A stretch of 64,000 bases of DNA from Moringa oleifera. Taxonomy: Eukaryota > Streptophyta > Magnoliopsida > Brassicales > Moringaceae. The notes under the pieces were generated by a model, which did not search any database, had not been told where the DNA came from, and saw only the letters and a list, made by a program, of their open reading frames with translations. The translations under genes were made by a program, and so were the position numbers. Location: assembly GCA_021397835.1 (NCBI GenBank), contig JAJFZO010000742.1, positions 319,001 through 383,000 on the forward strand, in the 5' to 3' direction. This document shows, in pieces, positions 1-14,050 of this stretch. Numbering within the stretch: the first letter of the stretch is position 1; each line of letters begins with the position of its first letter.

Positions 1-800
1 ATGAAGCATAAATCCTATGTTCAAAATGTTATTGCTGATGCATTGAGTAAGAAGCATTCTCTTTTATCAACCATAGAGATTACAATGGTGGGATTCGATG
101 CTTGTAAGGATCTTTATGAGCATGATGTTGATTTCAGCTCAATATGGTAGAATTACAAATTAGGTTCTTATAAACAATTTTCTATCTTCGATGGATTTCC
201 TTTTAAAGCTAATGCATTGTGTGTTCCATCTTGTTCTTTGGGACAAATGATTTTGGTAGAAGCTTATGGCAGCATTTTGGGAGGACACTTTGGTAGAGAC
301 AAAACTTTGGCTATAGTTCTAGCTAATTTCTATTGGCCAAAGATGTTTAGAGATATGGATCTAGTTCAAGCTAATTTCTATTGGTCAAAGATGTTTAGAG
401 ATGTTTAGTTCCTCATCTTATAACCAAGCAATTTAGTAGAGATACTAATGAAAGGACAAAATAGATCAAAAAGTTACATGAGAATGTAAGAGCAGCCATT
501 GAGAAGTAAAATGAGAAATACAAGTAAGTTGCCAATAATAATTGAAAGCATATGGAGTTTAAAAATAGTGATCTAGTTTGGATTCATCTAAGAAAGGAGA
601 GGTTTTCGCAAGAAAATTTGGGAAGTTAAAACCAAATTCTGATGGTCCATTTAAGGTGCTTAGGAGGACTAGTGAAAATGTTTATGAGATTAAGTTACCA
701 ACTAATTATGTAGTTTCCCCAACATTCAATGTGGCTGACTTAAGTCTATATCATGCTGAGGGTAACATTGGAGACTTAAAGAGAAGTCTTTTCAACTAGA
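1..800 (+). pseudogene. Ty3/gypsy retrotransposon pol remnant (integrase N- and C-terminal parts)
   Basis: The first 130 bases read as the end of an RNase H region (…ADALSKKHSLL) and then, after a stop, an integrase zinc-binding region containing GGHFGRDKT and NFYWPKM. The usual first zinc-binding histidine appears replaced (EAYGS). From about 560 the reading resumes with DLVWIHLRKERF, FGKLKPNSDGPFKVL and FNVADLSLYH, typical of the gypsy integrase C-terminus. The catalytic core between these parts is missing, so there is a large internal deletion plus several stops (for example near 148 and 405). A segment of about 42 bases around 325-408 is duplicated. This is a dead element truncated by the window edge. 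The family assignment is by recognition of these motifs. Confidence 0.8.
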
Positions 801-3000
801 GGTAGAATAAGGTTTTTTAGTTTGGGTGGGCTAATTTTCTTTTGTCAATTATAATTTTTTTATTTTAAAATAAAGGTACATAAAATAAAGAAATTTTATT
901 TCTTAAATATAATTATTTGTAAATTTAATTTTTTATGAAATTTTATATTATTAAAATTATTAATAACAAAATTTATATCAATTGACTCAAGAATATTTTT
1001 AATATAAATAATCATTCCATATATCAAAAAAATTATCACCTATTTTATTATAAAAATCTTTTTAGTAAGTTTCATAAGTGAAAATTAATGATGTATTAAA
1101 GTTATGTTGCATTATCTACTTTCACAAATTTCAATTTTCAGATTAAAACTTTTTTAGCTACAATCACCTCTTTGTTACTTAGTACTCGCAAGAACTTTTT
1201 TATCACTTTTTAAGGATTTCATTCTGCTATGTTTAAAACTCATAACTTTGGTGAGTGTTATATTCCATGCGTACAATGGATTAAGTATTATCCAATGAGA
1301 TTGAAAAAAAAAATCTATATATCTCACTCATCAATATATGTGAGGTATTTTGCTTAGTTTGTATGTTTACATAAACATTTATTAATCTTTACAAAAATGA
1401 ATAGACCAATAATTGATAAATAACAATAAAAAATAAAAAATCAATGAAAAAAATATATACAAGATTTTAAATGTTTAGAATCAATTAGTTAAATATAAAT
1501 TTAAAAATAAATGAAAATAAAAAATTATAAATAATTGAATTCTATTATTTTGATTTCTTTACTTAATTAAAAATATATCAACTTATAACAAAATATTACA
1601 TTATTTTTGCCCCTCTGTCAAGCAAGTGTTCTTATACTTCTCTTGCTAATATGCTTGAAAATAACTAGATAAGATGACCACCAAGGTGTTATATCTCCTA
1701 AATGGTTACTTGCAAGGGATTTAGTTTTAAAAAATTCAAAAGGGATGGAAATAAGAAAACATCAAACTATCATCACTGATAGAACCTCAACTTAATACTT
1801 GAAACATCAAGATCTTAGGTTCAATGAGTAAAGTACATCATGTATTATGATTGAAGCATTATAATATTCAATGATCTGTCTAAAGATAAAGTGCTTAGTA
1901 TCTATAACATACATGGAAAGGGCAGGTGATTAAGCCTTTAATAAATTCACAAACATATTTGTGTTGAGACACTTTAATTACAAAGGTATCCTTGATAAGT
2001 TTAGCTATTGAGTGTAAGAGAAGGTGTCATCTTCAGTGTAACCTGGTTAGTTACTAAAACACTCATGGAAGATCAAGATATGAAGACACTAGGTCAATTC
2101 ACTTATCGACTTACATGAATACCTGAGGATAAAAAATCTTTCGTATATAACATGTCTGGTCAGTCATATAAAGTTTGTTGGTTCAAAGCTTTTGTGTATA
2201 ACATAATTATACAAAGTTCGTGTCAACAGATATGCAGAAAACTTGTAAAAGATGTGTTGAAAACGTGTAAAAAACATGTCAAATGATGAGTGGAAAATGT
2301 ATAAAAGACATGTTAAATACATATGTAAATACGTGTTAAATATGTATTATGTCTTAATGCGTAGAATTGCATCGATTAGAAAATGATATAACTAGTCAAA
2401 TATGGATCATTAATAAAGTTTTTAAGATTGATCAATTTGTTGGAAATGAAAAGACATGAACCAACCTCAAAAGATATAACCATATTGAAAATGTACTAAG
2501 AATGAAACAAGAAGGCTTTATCATAGCCATTTGATTCATTCATTCAAGCATTCAAGTATCCTTCAAGCAAGAAATCTCTTATCTTTCACTATTCTCTTAC
2601 ATATAAAGTTTCTTACTACTTTCATAGTTTTCAAAGATCAAAAACAATATTGTGTTATTGTAAAAAATAGGATGGTGGTACTTGGAAGACTTGTTATCTT
2701 TGAACGTGTTTTACATTTTTTTTTATTGGTGCACCATGCAAACAAATAAACTCAAGCTTTGTCATATCTTGAAGGCATATTTGTTGACCCTTATGCATCA
2801 CAATTGGTAGGGATAAATAACATCTTAAGGAAAGTGACATCATAACACACCTTGAAGGTTTACATATCTGTTTTCAAATTAGTTTCTCCAGCTTTTGCAA
2901 CAACTTCTGTAATCCACTTTTTCCAACATACTTTTGCTAAGATTTCTACTTCCACTATGTTTTTCCCTTTTATTTAGCTAATTTCCATAAATTTGATCAT
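801..3000. other. AT-rich intergenic DNA
   Basis: I see no coding sequence that I can support. The stretch is strongly AT-rich with short A/T runs. The 72-codon open frame near 2531-2749 has no recognisable composition or motif. Confidence 0.5.
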
Positions 3001-6000
3001 TTCCTTGATTACATAATCATCTTTATTTATAGGTCTTTGTAATTCTGCATCATTCTCTCGTGCATTACTCCTTGGGCTTAGGCAATTTTAAATCCTCTCA
3101 AATCGTGCAGATTAATATTTCATTTCAAATAGTTGGGCTTTTGAACGAGTATTTCACTACTTGATAATTGGGTATTGCTTTGCCTTCCTTATGATTCTTC
3201 TTTTAGTTCATTAAAAAAATAATAATTTTTTATTCTCGATGAATATGCAATGCATGAGGTGTATCACATGCAAAATGTTAATATGAACGTAAAAATGTTC
3301 AATTGAAAGTTCATTTTCCCAAGAAACGATTAGTTTTTATTAATTTGCTACTGATATATCTAATATCTCACATTAAATCCATAATTGCATACATTGTATG
3401 CTTTCTAATACATTGTTAGAATCCGATCTGTAAAGATTATTACTTCTTCAAAGTGCTTCTCTTTTAGTGAAGCCTTATATACTTGAATTTCAAAGTACAT
3501 TTTCATAGCAATTTGTGTTCCTTACTCTTTTTTCTTCCTCAAAGAATCAAGGTTCCCTTGTATTTTGATGTACACTTCTTACTCTTAACAACACCTAATG
3601 CAAATTTCTCTTGCTTTATTCTACTTGATCTTTGCATTTACTGTAACTTACTCTAATTTAACTTGTGAATGATCTTGATCCAAAATTTTTACGAAATGAT
3701 TCAACTTATAAGTATATTCTTCTTTTTCTTACTTTTAATCCTACTTAATCTCTTTAATCCTTTCTTTATACAATGCCTCATCATGATGATAATCTTCTTT
3801 AATATCTTGTTCTTTTTTTTTTTTTTGGTGCATCTTGTAAAGCTTTAGTTGTTCTTTTAAGCTCTCTACAGGCTTTCTCTTTTCCAGCCTTTTGAAGCTC
3901 CTTCTCTACTTATGATTCCTTGAGTTGCTGAGTCAAGACTCTCAATTTCTTATGCCCCCGGGGTATTGATCTTTTCTTTGTTGCCTTTAGAATTTTCTTA
4001 ATCTTCCATTTTCACTTTAACTTCTTGTTTTTCTTTTCAAATCCTCTTAGTAACCTCTTCTTGAGTCAATACCTTGTATTGTAAAGATTTCATGCACTAT
4101 TGCAATCGAGCTCTTTCACTTTCCCATGCCTCCTTTCTTTTTGAAAAGCATTCTAGTTTTATTGTATAGGGAGTTGACATGTAAAGAGTTTTAATGAAGC
4201 ATGACCAAGGGTGAAGAACTATATATATCTTTAATTCTACTAGAGTTTTGGTTTCATACTTAAGACTCATTATATTGACATATTTTATTTTTTGTTTTTA
4301 AAAAGGTTTTCTCCAAGCTTTTTGAATTTGATCTATTTTGAAGAAAGCTATAGACTTTACATATTCAAACTTTCCTCCTTTCAGAGTCTGAGTTACCGAT
4401 ACAAATTACTTCCCTACTAGTTACCTCAAGGGCCATCAAAGGCATATCATTCACTCTTCCCCATAATCCTAACAAAGGCATGTTGTTAAGATCTTCCACT
4501 TTAAATAAGATGGATTATAAGACATCCATAGGGCTATCTATTGAATTTCATCTTCAATTACTGCTGATAGGGATCCTACTCATTTGTACATAGTTCTTAG
4601 TTTGATTATTAGTCTTTTATAAAAGTCTTTTATTAGATTGCAAAATGCTATGAAGATCCGTCTTATTTCTATGAGGTGACTCCATAGCCTAACTTATAGT
4701 AAGGGTAATCCTCTAAAGAAATTTTCTCCTTTGGTTTTCCTACAATATCCTGAAGATCTCATAGTCTTTGCTAGAATAACTAGTATCAAATTCACCTTAT
4801 ATTGAATCACGATGAGGAAATATGTTATCGTATTGTCCATATAACATTGGATTCAAAGAAATATCAATAGCTCCTGTATTGCAAGGGCTAACTTACCCTT
4901 TCTTAGTCTTAAGTCAAGTGGTTTCAAATGAACTTAAGCTGATAGTCTTTATCTACACACTCAATTCTCCCTTTGCATTTTTTCTTTTTTACGAACTCTT
5001 CTTTACCTATGCCTAACACCATGGGCAAATGTTTATGACCTAGTGTTAGATTTCTTCTTTTCAAATATACTTTATAAGGCATAAGAGTTATTATCCCTAA
5101 TAATGTTGCATGTTTCTTTAATTATTGGTGTTAGGTCAAACTTTTCAAAACTAAAGCATCAATAGAAGGGATCCTAAAAGTGTCAAGTTACCTAATTAAT
5201 GATTCCTCTATCTTAACCTTGAGAAAATGACCAATATACCCCATATGCTTGCTCGAATTTTCTACTATCTTCGACATTGAGGATGCCCGCAGCAAAGTTA
5301 TTTCAGTAAACTCATTTATCTTTGTCACCAACTTTATCTCATGTAGTAACTTTGACTCGAAATTTATATCGTGATAATTTCCTCCATCCTGTTATATCTT
5401 TTTTACCATTGATGTACCTTCTCATATGGAACCAAAACTAGTGAGGCTTCCATATCCTTAAAGAATTAACAAAAGAGTGGTGATAATAGGGTAACAAATG
5501 TTCAGTTGACATGTAATGCAAAGAAAGTAAAACAAACTAGGTTAGTAACAATATTGTCATCTTGTACGTGTCTTATTAGGTGCATTCACTCTAAATCTTA
5601 AGTGTGGCTTAACCTTAACTAGGTTAAATAAATGCTAAGTTATGTAAGGAAAGATTGGTTTTTAAAGGCCCCTAGATTGCTTCTAAGACGCCCCAAAACA
5701 TTACATCATCATAGAGTGCTTTTACTTCAAATTTAAGTTAGATACTTCACTAGCCTTACAAAAGTGAAGTAGCTTCTCAGAAGTCATGGTGGTATCCCTT
5801 TTAAAGGCAAAGTTAACATTCTAGAGCTTGTGTCATGCATAAATGATGTATGTTCAAGGTTGTAAGCAATATAAAGAAAGTAGTTAATAAAGCAAATTGA
5901 AGTAGATATCAATTATTAAAGCCCTTATGATTTCCATAACTTTCCTTATGGAAAACCAAAACAAAAAAAAAAATCATTTAATTTTTTTGCTTAACTCTCT

Positions 6001-6008
6001 TTAATATG
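3000..6008 (-). other. Probable internal region of a decayed LTR retroelement
   Basis: The minus strand carries broken reading frames rich in Lys, Glu and Leu (for example about 3830-4150), suggesting an old coiled-coil ORF of gag type. No frame is open for long. It lies on the interior side of the primer-binding-site-like sequence at 6009-6026, which would fit one minus-strand element. Assignment to a particular lineage is not possible here. Confidence 0.3.
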
Positions 6009-6026
6009 TCCCTGATGGAGTCGCCA
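6009..6026 (-). other. Possible retroelement primer binding site
   Basis: The minus strand reads TGGCGACTCCATCAGGGA, which resembles the TGGCGACTC… primer sites of some plant gypsy elements. The adjoining plus-strand text (TATCACAACCC, then GGAGTCACCACCAAT) resembles the edge of an LTR whose terminal TG has changed to TA. No second LTR was identified. Confidence 0.35.
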
Positions 6027-6029
6027 ACT

Positions 6030-9000
6030 ATCACAACCCATGTTCAATTTAAGGAAACCCTCAACATGAAAAATGTTAGGAGTCACCACCAATCCTTTTA
6101 GATGTCATTGGACACCAAACATTTTATTTTGAAAAATTGAAAATAAATAAGAGAAAAATGGTTTTTTCAAAGTTTTAAATAAATAAGTTTGAGACTCTAT
6201 TACATGTGAGTAGAGATTAGTGCTCCACAACATCCAAGATTGGTACCAATTAAACTAGTTTCATTTTTCAGATTTTTAAACCAAATGGGGATTTCCAAAA
6301 TTTTATATTTGTGAATGCATGAAAACTATTTTGGAAAAAAGTAGAAACTTTACCGTCATTCTATTTCGCATATTTTCAAAACAAGTTTTAAGAAAATGGA
6401 AGAGCTTCGCCCTCGATCAACCTTCTATCCTCAAACTATAGTTATGTTATGCAGAAAACCATTTTAATTTATTTTCAAAATTTATATGAAAATTTTCTAT
6501 ATTTTCATTTATTTATAAAACCATTACTGACTATTACCATTTACCAAAATTTAAAGCATCACATAAAAGTAAAGAATGTAAGCACTTTTTGCAATTAAAT
6601 TCTATTTTATTAAAAGAACAATTATTTACAAGCTAAGTTTGAAAAGGAATATACATTATAATTTACTAGACTAAGATAATACTTCTAATACAATTATTCT
6701 AGAAATTAAATTGGACAAATTAAAAGAAAATTTTATAAAGATGTGAAATTCTAATAGAGCCCTTTTTTGCATGTTTGCTCCTAAAATTTAGTATATAAAA
6801 GTGAGTGAGTGTCTGTATGAAACTTAAGAAGTTAACACCACTATTTATAAAAAAATCTAAGATGTAGATTAAAGAATTAAAGTGTGCACTCGCTTCCGAT
6901 GGTGTACTATACCTTTCAAAGTGTTTAGACAGGTGCTGACAGTTCTTCCTTCATCGAGAGTCTGATAAGGGGTTTTGATAGTCTTTCAAAAATGATTGCA
7001 CCTAATCAAAACTATTTTCGCTAATTAATTGATCAAGTAAAACCTTTTCCTTATTAAGGATCATTTAAATTCTAAACATTAAGTCAAGAAAATGGAGGAG
7101 TTCAAATGGTGAGAGTCTGGTTTTGTCATTTTCTACAGACTAGGAAATTAGACCTTCTTCTTTTAGTATGATCAGACCACATTCAAGCTTCATCTAATGC
7201 TCTATTGATCAAGCAAATGGTTTCCTTCATTAATTAAATATTTATACTTAGTATTCTAAAGGTCTAACAAACAATTAAGATACTAAATTAAGAAACCTAA
7301 AATTTCCTAATAGGGTTTTATTAGTTTTCACCCAAATGAAGGGAAAGAAGAGTAGCTTCTAACATGTCAAAGGTTGAGTCATAATTTTTTTTTAGAAGAA
7401 AAGGGTTGGAATGTCAATTTGCCCTTAAAATAATGCTTAAATGTCTTTTGTAATCAAAAACAAGGGTTCTACTGTAAAGGGTTTAGACATTATTTTATGC
7501 TTCAAAATAGGCGTCGGGGTGTTGGTTCCTATATTTCAAAGGAAGTACAGATATACACTAAGGAAGTACGGGTAGACACTCCTTTCATCCAGGTATGCAA
7601 ACCAAGTCATAAGTCGAGTAGGCGAGTAGGCAACTAACATTTTTGGACAAGATCATTACTCAACATCTTTTTTCTCCCTATCAACTCTTGCCCAATGGAT
7701 CTCTTTTTCCTTAAATTACACATTAGTAAATCGTTTATTAGTCCTTCTTTCAACCCTTTTTTAACATTTTTCCAACCCATATCTGAATCATTTAAAACCT
7801 TAAGTGCTTAATAGATTCTCTCTCTAACACAAGGATCCTTTCCTTATCTAGTTACCAGAAGCATCGCCTTCTTCACAAAATCAATTCTTCCAAGCCAACT
7901 CTTCTCTATATCTAATTTTGTCTTTTTTCTTAGCTTTGGTATGCTTCTTTTTCTTTATGTTTCTTCTTGTTTTTTTATTTTAAATGGAACAATATGGGTA
8001 GCATAAGACCTTACCTTATTATTACCAAAACTCTTACCACCATCCGATTTAATTATTCCATAGCCTTTTTTGTCTAATTATTTATACCTATGATAGATCT
8101 TGGACCAAGCGCTTAGGTTTTATCATTATCTTCAAGGATTATTTGAAGGTTGAGCAAAGACCTCCCTTGCACCTTTTCTTTCTGAATGTGGGCTCACGCT
8201 TCCATGCATCTCCCCCTCTACCCCCCAACTTGCTTCAAATTCTTGGGATTGTTTAGTGGCGTTTATGGAGAAATGCATAAAAGTCAAATCTTAATTCCCA
8301 GCACCTACCATTTTTGCAAAATTGAAACCTAATTGATTTAATATTGGTAATATAAAAGAGGTCTAGTAGTTTAGCACAAAGAAGCAAGCCATATTTGGAA
8401 AAGATCTTTTTAATACCAATAAAGGGTGGTAAACTACCAATATTTGGGCATCATGGTACAAAATGGATCGCAACCTAAACACTTAGACAACCTAAATTGG
8501 AAATGTGATTTTAACAAAGACTAGTTCAACCAACTTTTAAAAGCCTACCAAGCTTTGCTAAACCAATCCACATTCTTAGTATGAAAGCCTATTTTACTAC
8601 ATATTGTCCTTTCATTTAAGATACTCTCATTTTAAAGCACAATAAGAAAGAAAAAGGTAGAAGAATTGACCATAGAGTTGAGTTTAGTCAATGTTAAATG
8701 TGGACTGGCTTGAGGTTAGTCCAGATCCAAGCTAAGCTAACTTAAGGCTAGTTCAAACCTAGGTTCAACTAATCTTAAAGTAGTCAAATTGGAGCTATTT
8801 TAGAGATCAATCTAGGTTTAAGCTAATTGAGAATATTTTTTTTTTTTGGAAAATAAATTCAAGCTGAAGTATATTTGAAATTAGATTTAAAAAAAAAGTT
8901 GAATAGATTTGGAGTGCAACTAGGAGTCCAAGTTAGCATTTGAGGTCCAACGTTGAGTTTAAATATCAAATGTTAGACTACTTTTGAGTTCAATATGGAG

Positions 9001-12000
9001 TCAAAAAACCAGTTTAAGTTTGGCAAAGCTAATACTGAAGATTGATCATTAAGTTCAAATATGAATTTAATTAATATTTAAAGTGTAGAATGTGAGTTTA
9101 CCTATGAAAATTAGCACTAGTCTTGAGTTAAGTTCACAATTAGATGGCTATGAAAGAGTCAATTAATGATGGATGTCACTTCAATTTAGATACATAGATA
9201 GATTTGTTAAGACAAAATATAATTTCATTAAAAATGAGTGTGTACATAGTACAATATCTAGTATAAAGACAGGAAAATCTAAACTAAAGCTAGAAGACTT
9301 ATAGGGTAAGTTGCTAAAGTTAGAGGATCTGCAACATTAGTTGCTGAAGTTGGAGATTCTTCTCGAATTACTTAGAGCTCAAACTAAATCTCTTTGTGTT
9401 TAGAAGTAGATGTAAAAGTAGTAGCTCATAAGATCACTAAGATTAACCTGTGTAATGTGAAGATCAAAGCCTAGATATTGAACTTAAATCTCATGTACCT
9501 AGTCCTTACATCTTAATAGATTGAGGCATATTCTTAGAAAATGAGCAAATCAAACTCTAAGAATTGCTTAAAACCCTTTATAGTAACTTTTTTTTTCTAC
9601 TTTAAGCTCTTCTTCATGCTTATGTTATAGTTGCTTAATCTTTACGATATTTCTTTAAAGAAATTTTCTCCTTGAGCTCGAAGTAGATCTTGGCCTTTTG
9701 ATTCAATATCAGCTTAATCGTGAGGTTATTCTAGCTTTACCTGCTCATTTTGCTGCTTTAGCTCCTAATTATCAATAATGAGCTCAGGTATTTTAGCCTT
9801 TGTAACTTCCACTACTTCTTTTGCTTTTTATAAAGTTTCTTTCAAGCTCTTACTAGCCTGATAATCCTCTATCATAAAGATAATTTTTTGGGCACCTAAA
9901 AAGGAAAAAGAGGAAAGTGAGCTCAAATTTGAGAAAATATCAAGGAAAATGTTTGCCTTTGCAAGATCTGAGATCAAACTAAGGACTCTTCCTTACTTGC
10001 CTTTGGATTTGAATTACAAAAGATCTTTATGAAGAATAAACATCCTAAGTAGCTCCCATGCAACAATGGGGTGAGAAAAAAAAGTTGGAAGTCATCACAT
10101 GCCAATCTGATATGAATTTTTGAAGGCTTGGTGTAAGTAATAACATAGGCTAGATTATAGAAAGAGTTATCTTGATCATTTTGCCAGGTCCTTCTTCAGA
10201 GTTGAATAAAGCTAGTTGCCTCATTGGAAGTTCTTTCATTCTCCTAGATATGAGCGAAAATAGTCCAGTAATCTTAAACTTTCTTATAGCTGATCTAGAA
10301 GGAGTCTCTTAGTCATTTTGCTACATTTGATAGCTTTTGATCTTTTATCAACTTGTGTTTACATCTTAAACTGATTTGCATAAACATAAAATCGATGGTT
10401 AATGACATTAATATATGGAGATTGAACACAAGGATGAGATGTACAAACCTAAAGATGAGCTACTAGAGAGCTCAAGCATGCTAAAAATCAACGTTCATGA
10501 TAAGAGCAAAAGGTATGTAGTTTAAAAGGGCTCAAGATTAGGAGAAAGAAATGAGTCAGGGTCCAAATTGTGGCCAAAAGTGGCTGATGAGCCCAAGTTA
10601 AGCTCAAAATTAGAGTACTTATGTTCATCTGATGATCCATGTTCATTGTCATCACCAAATAAGCTTCCTTTTTCAGAGTTCTGTAGTTTGGATTCATCTC
10701 TTATACTAATATGCTCTTTGGTAAAATACTAGTCTATGCTAACCTCTACACTTTAATAGACCATATTATAGTATATTCCAACTAAAGCTTCAAAGAAGTC
10801 CATGTTCTCTCCAAAATTTTAATTTTACACTAACCAGGAGTTCAACTCTAGCTGAATCCCTTTTTAAGTAGAATAGAAGTAATTAATTTTCTAACTTTCG
10901 TTACTTTTAGGCAAACTTTTTTCCATTCTGCTAAAAAAAGAAGGATGTTTACTATTAAAATACCAAATCTTTTGTTTGCACATAGCTTATAATTCTAGTA
11001 TTTGAGCTTGAAGAACTTGGCTAAAACTACAAGCATTGAGAATTCACACTCTAGCTTTAAACAACTTGTAGAAGAGATCACAAGGCAACCCCAAGCATTA
11101 AGGACTAAAGATGGAGACAAAAAAGATAGAAAGGAAAAAAAAAAGATGGGGGGAGTAAAGGGAGGCGTTACGTTGACTTAAAGCAATCCTTAAACTCCAC
11201 AAGGAAGCCTGAACAAAGAGTCTAAGATCTTTCTTTTAACTTAGGAAAGAAAAGGATAATATCTTATAAGTTTCTTTGATCTTGACAAGATCAATATCAG
11301 TACTTGAGAAAGCTTAAAAATCAGCTATAAATGAAAAAAAAATGTGGAAATTCAAAGTAAAAAGCTTAGAAATTCATCAAAAGAAAGATGCAATGGTTAG
11401 GTTAAAAAGCAAAGAAGCTCGCAAGCACATTGAGGGCAGTAATAAAACATTTGAATATCAATATGGATGATTGAAGACAAAGAGTGAAGAAAAAAGGAAA
11501 AAGAGCTCAGATAAGGGCTATATAAGGGCCACAATGATCTTTTGTGAATAAATTTGAATTACCCATTACAAATATAGCCGTTTAGAGGGGTCATTGCGGA
11601 ATGGGGCTTAAACTATAGATTTAACTCAAAGACTTAATTGGATTGGGCTTTCAATTCCAAATTAAAAAGCAAATTTATGACTCGAATGGGCTTTAGGGAC
11701 ACAATTCTTTACCCAAAACTTAGTGACTGACATCTAGACTGACCTATTAAACTCGTTTTAGTGCACAAGTTAGCCATAATGATGGGTATATATTAAAATT
11801 CTTATTTGTCACTCTACCCACTACTGGACTATGAATAGTTTCAAATTCGAAGGAGTAGGAGAAAAATACCAAAGTGCTTTCATTGTGAGAGTAGATTCTT
11901 AAAAATTTTGTTCTTAGATGCTCTACCTAACCTTTCTGTTCAAGTTAGTATACATTTTGACTTTAGTTTTCCGCAAGTTCATCTATTCATCATTAAAGAA

Positions 12001-12340
12001 GCACCTATTTGTTGTATTAGCAAGTAAAAGATCTGTTCTTTTATTGTAAATTACCATTTTTAATCAAATTAGTATATGAAAAATATTCAAAAATGAAATG
12101 AGACTAAATTGAAGAGTTATACTATAGTAATACTTAAATTTCTTTATTTCAAGGTGAATAAGTTTCATTTATATGTGTTTAAACTAAATTGAAACGCAGC
12201 CCTTGGTTCCAACTATGAGCATTCAAAGGGTACCAATCCTTTCTCGGAATAACAAACTCCCAAACCAATTTTCTCTGAAAATATAAAAAGATCAATTTTC
12301 CTTTGTTTTAAATGGTACCCAACTGCACATTTAATGATTG
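6030..12340. other. Degraded repeat-derived DNA without intact genes
   Basis: The stretch contains probable LTR debris and a further Lys/Glu/Leu-rich broken frame on the minus strand around 9590-9900. Short open frames such as 10488-10697 have no recognisable features. I see no intact gene. Confidence 0.35.
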
Positions 12341-12341
12341 A

Positions 12342-14050
12342 TGGCGACTCTTAAGTTTTTCATCGCGTCAAGGATTTTCATTAGTTGAAACCTTTGGTTA
12401 TGCATCCACCAATCCGAAACCAACACCATCGACCCTGTAACACTTAAAAAATCTTCTTATTTATTAGAGTTCAATCTTCTTCTCCCTTGCTTGAACACTT
12501 ATAAAGCCCTCTATTAGAATCATTTCCTTTTAACCAATTTGGAACCTACTATAGCACCATCTCTTTCTAGTTGTAAGTTTTGATCTTTTAATGATCCCTT
12601 TCATAGTTTAGCTTCGAGTTTCCCTTCTTAGCTAGGCTAAAAAATTCCCTTAAATATCCCCTTTTATTTTTATATTTGGTTCAACCCCCTCATAGTCATG
12701 TTGCCTTCTTTTTTATTTTTTATTTTTGTAGAAATTCTTCAATGATCACTCGATTTGGGAAGAAATGCTTAGCTTAGATTGAAGAATTAATCAAGAAGCC
12801 TACCCTAGATACCACTTCCACAAGCAAAGGAAAACTGTTCGGGGTTTTAATTCATGCTTAGAAGATTAGTTCTTCCATGAAAACCTTTACCAAAGAATCT
12901 AGAGAAGCTCATATTGCATCCACTAAACCTCTTAAGAAAAATAGCAAAAGGATAGCCCTTTATGCAAAATATAATACATTAGCACCTCATTATTACCTAA
13001 TGAAGCCTCTCTAAGTGGAATCAGTCCAAATGGGCGCTTTGTTCCTCAGCAGCAACTGAAAACTTTAGAGAGCATCCCTAGCCCCTTTCATGCGTAGGAG
13101 TTTATGAGCAATCTTTCTTGTCGATTACTAAAGATTTACGGCTCAAGAAAAGGAAGGTTTCACCTCCAAACTCTACACTAATCTCTTTAACTCCTTTTTT
13201 TTTTCCTTTCCATTCTTTCTCATTTTCAACCTATTGCCCATTACCTTTATTCCTACTATTCTAGGCCTTTCAATAAGCAGTCTTGGTTCAAATGAAGAAT
13301 GAAGATCTGCATAAGCAATTGGCTCAAAAAGAATAAGAACTTTATGTGGCTTAGGGAGATATACTCAAAGCTAAATCCAAAGATAAAAACATTGTTTGGG
13401 TTTAGCCATAGAGGCTTAGTAAAGGGATTTGGAGAAGACTAAAGAAAGCGTTATTGAAGATTTTTGTGAAAATGAGGAGTTTAATAAAATCATCATAAAG
13501 AAATATGTAAAAATATATTGGCAGATTCATAAAAAGGTGAAAAAGCAAATCTAAGAAAGGTATCCAATCTAGATCTTTGATTTGTACAAGTGGCTCCCCT
13601 TACTCAAAGTACGCTAATTCCTTCTCTAGTCGATACTGCTTCTACTTCAACCCTAAAACTAATGATTGACCATTTCATATCATTGTTTATGAATAAGGTG
13701 GTTGCCACAACTGCAAATACTCTAGAATCCCCTAAAGATTTAGGACCTTTGCCTTGATTGTTCTTTTTGTTTCCTCACTTTTTGTAATATTCCTTTTTAT
13801 CTATGAAACATGAACTTTCTAAAATTAAAGGGTTAGCATTCCTCAAAGGGTACATCTCACAATGTTCTATCCTATTTTCATAGAACCAAAAAGGGTTCGA
13901 GTTGAAATTCGAAGAACCTTTTGGGTTCTAGCCAATTTTGATAGAATCCAAGGTTTGGGACAAAATCAATAGAACCCTTTTGGTTTTGGCCAATATTTAC
14001 AAATCCTTTTTGTTCTAATTCCTTGTATCCTAGCCCTGCGAATCTCATGA
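12342..14050 (+). other. Second decayed retroelement-like region, plus orientation
   Basis: TGGCGACTC at 12342-12350 again resembles a primer binding site, here on the plus strand. Beyond it, broken plus-strand frames rich in Lys, Glu and Gln occur (about 12740-12990 and 13290-13640). They have many stops, as in old coiled-coil gag-like ORFs. Only the first nine bases of the proposed primer site fit, so this is a weak call. Confidence 0.25.
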
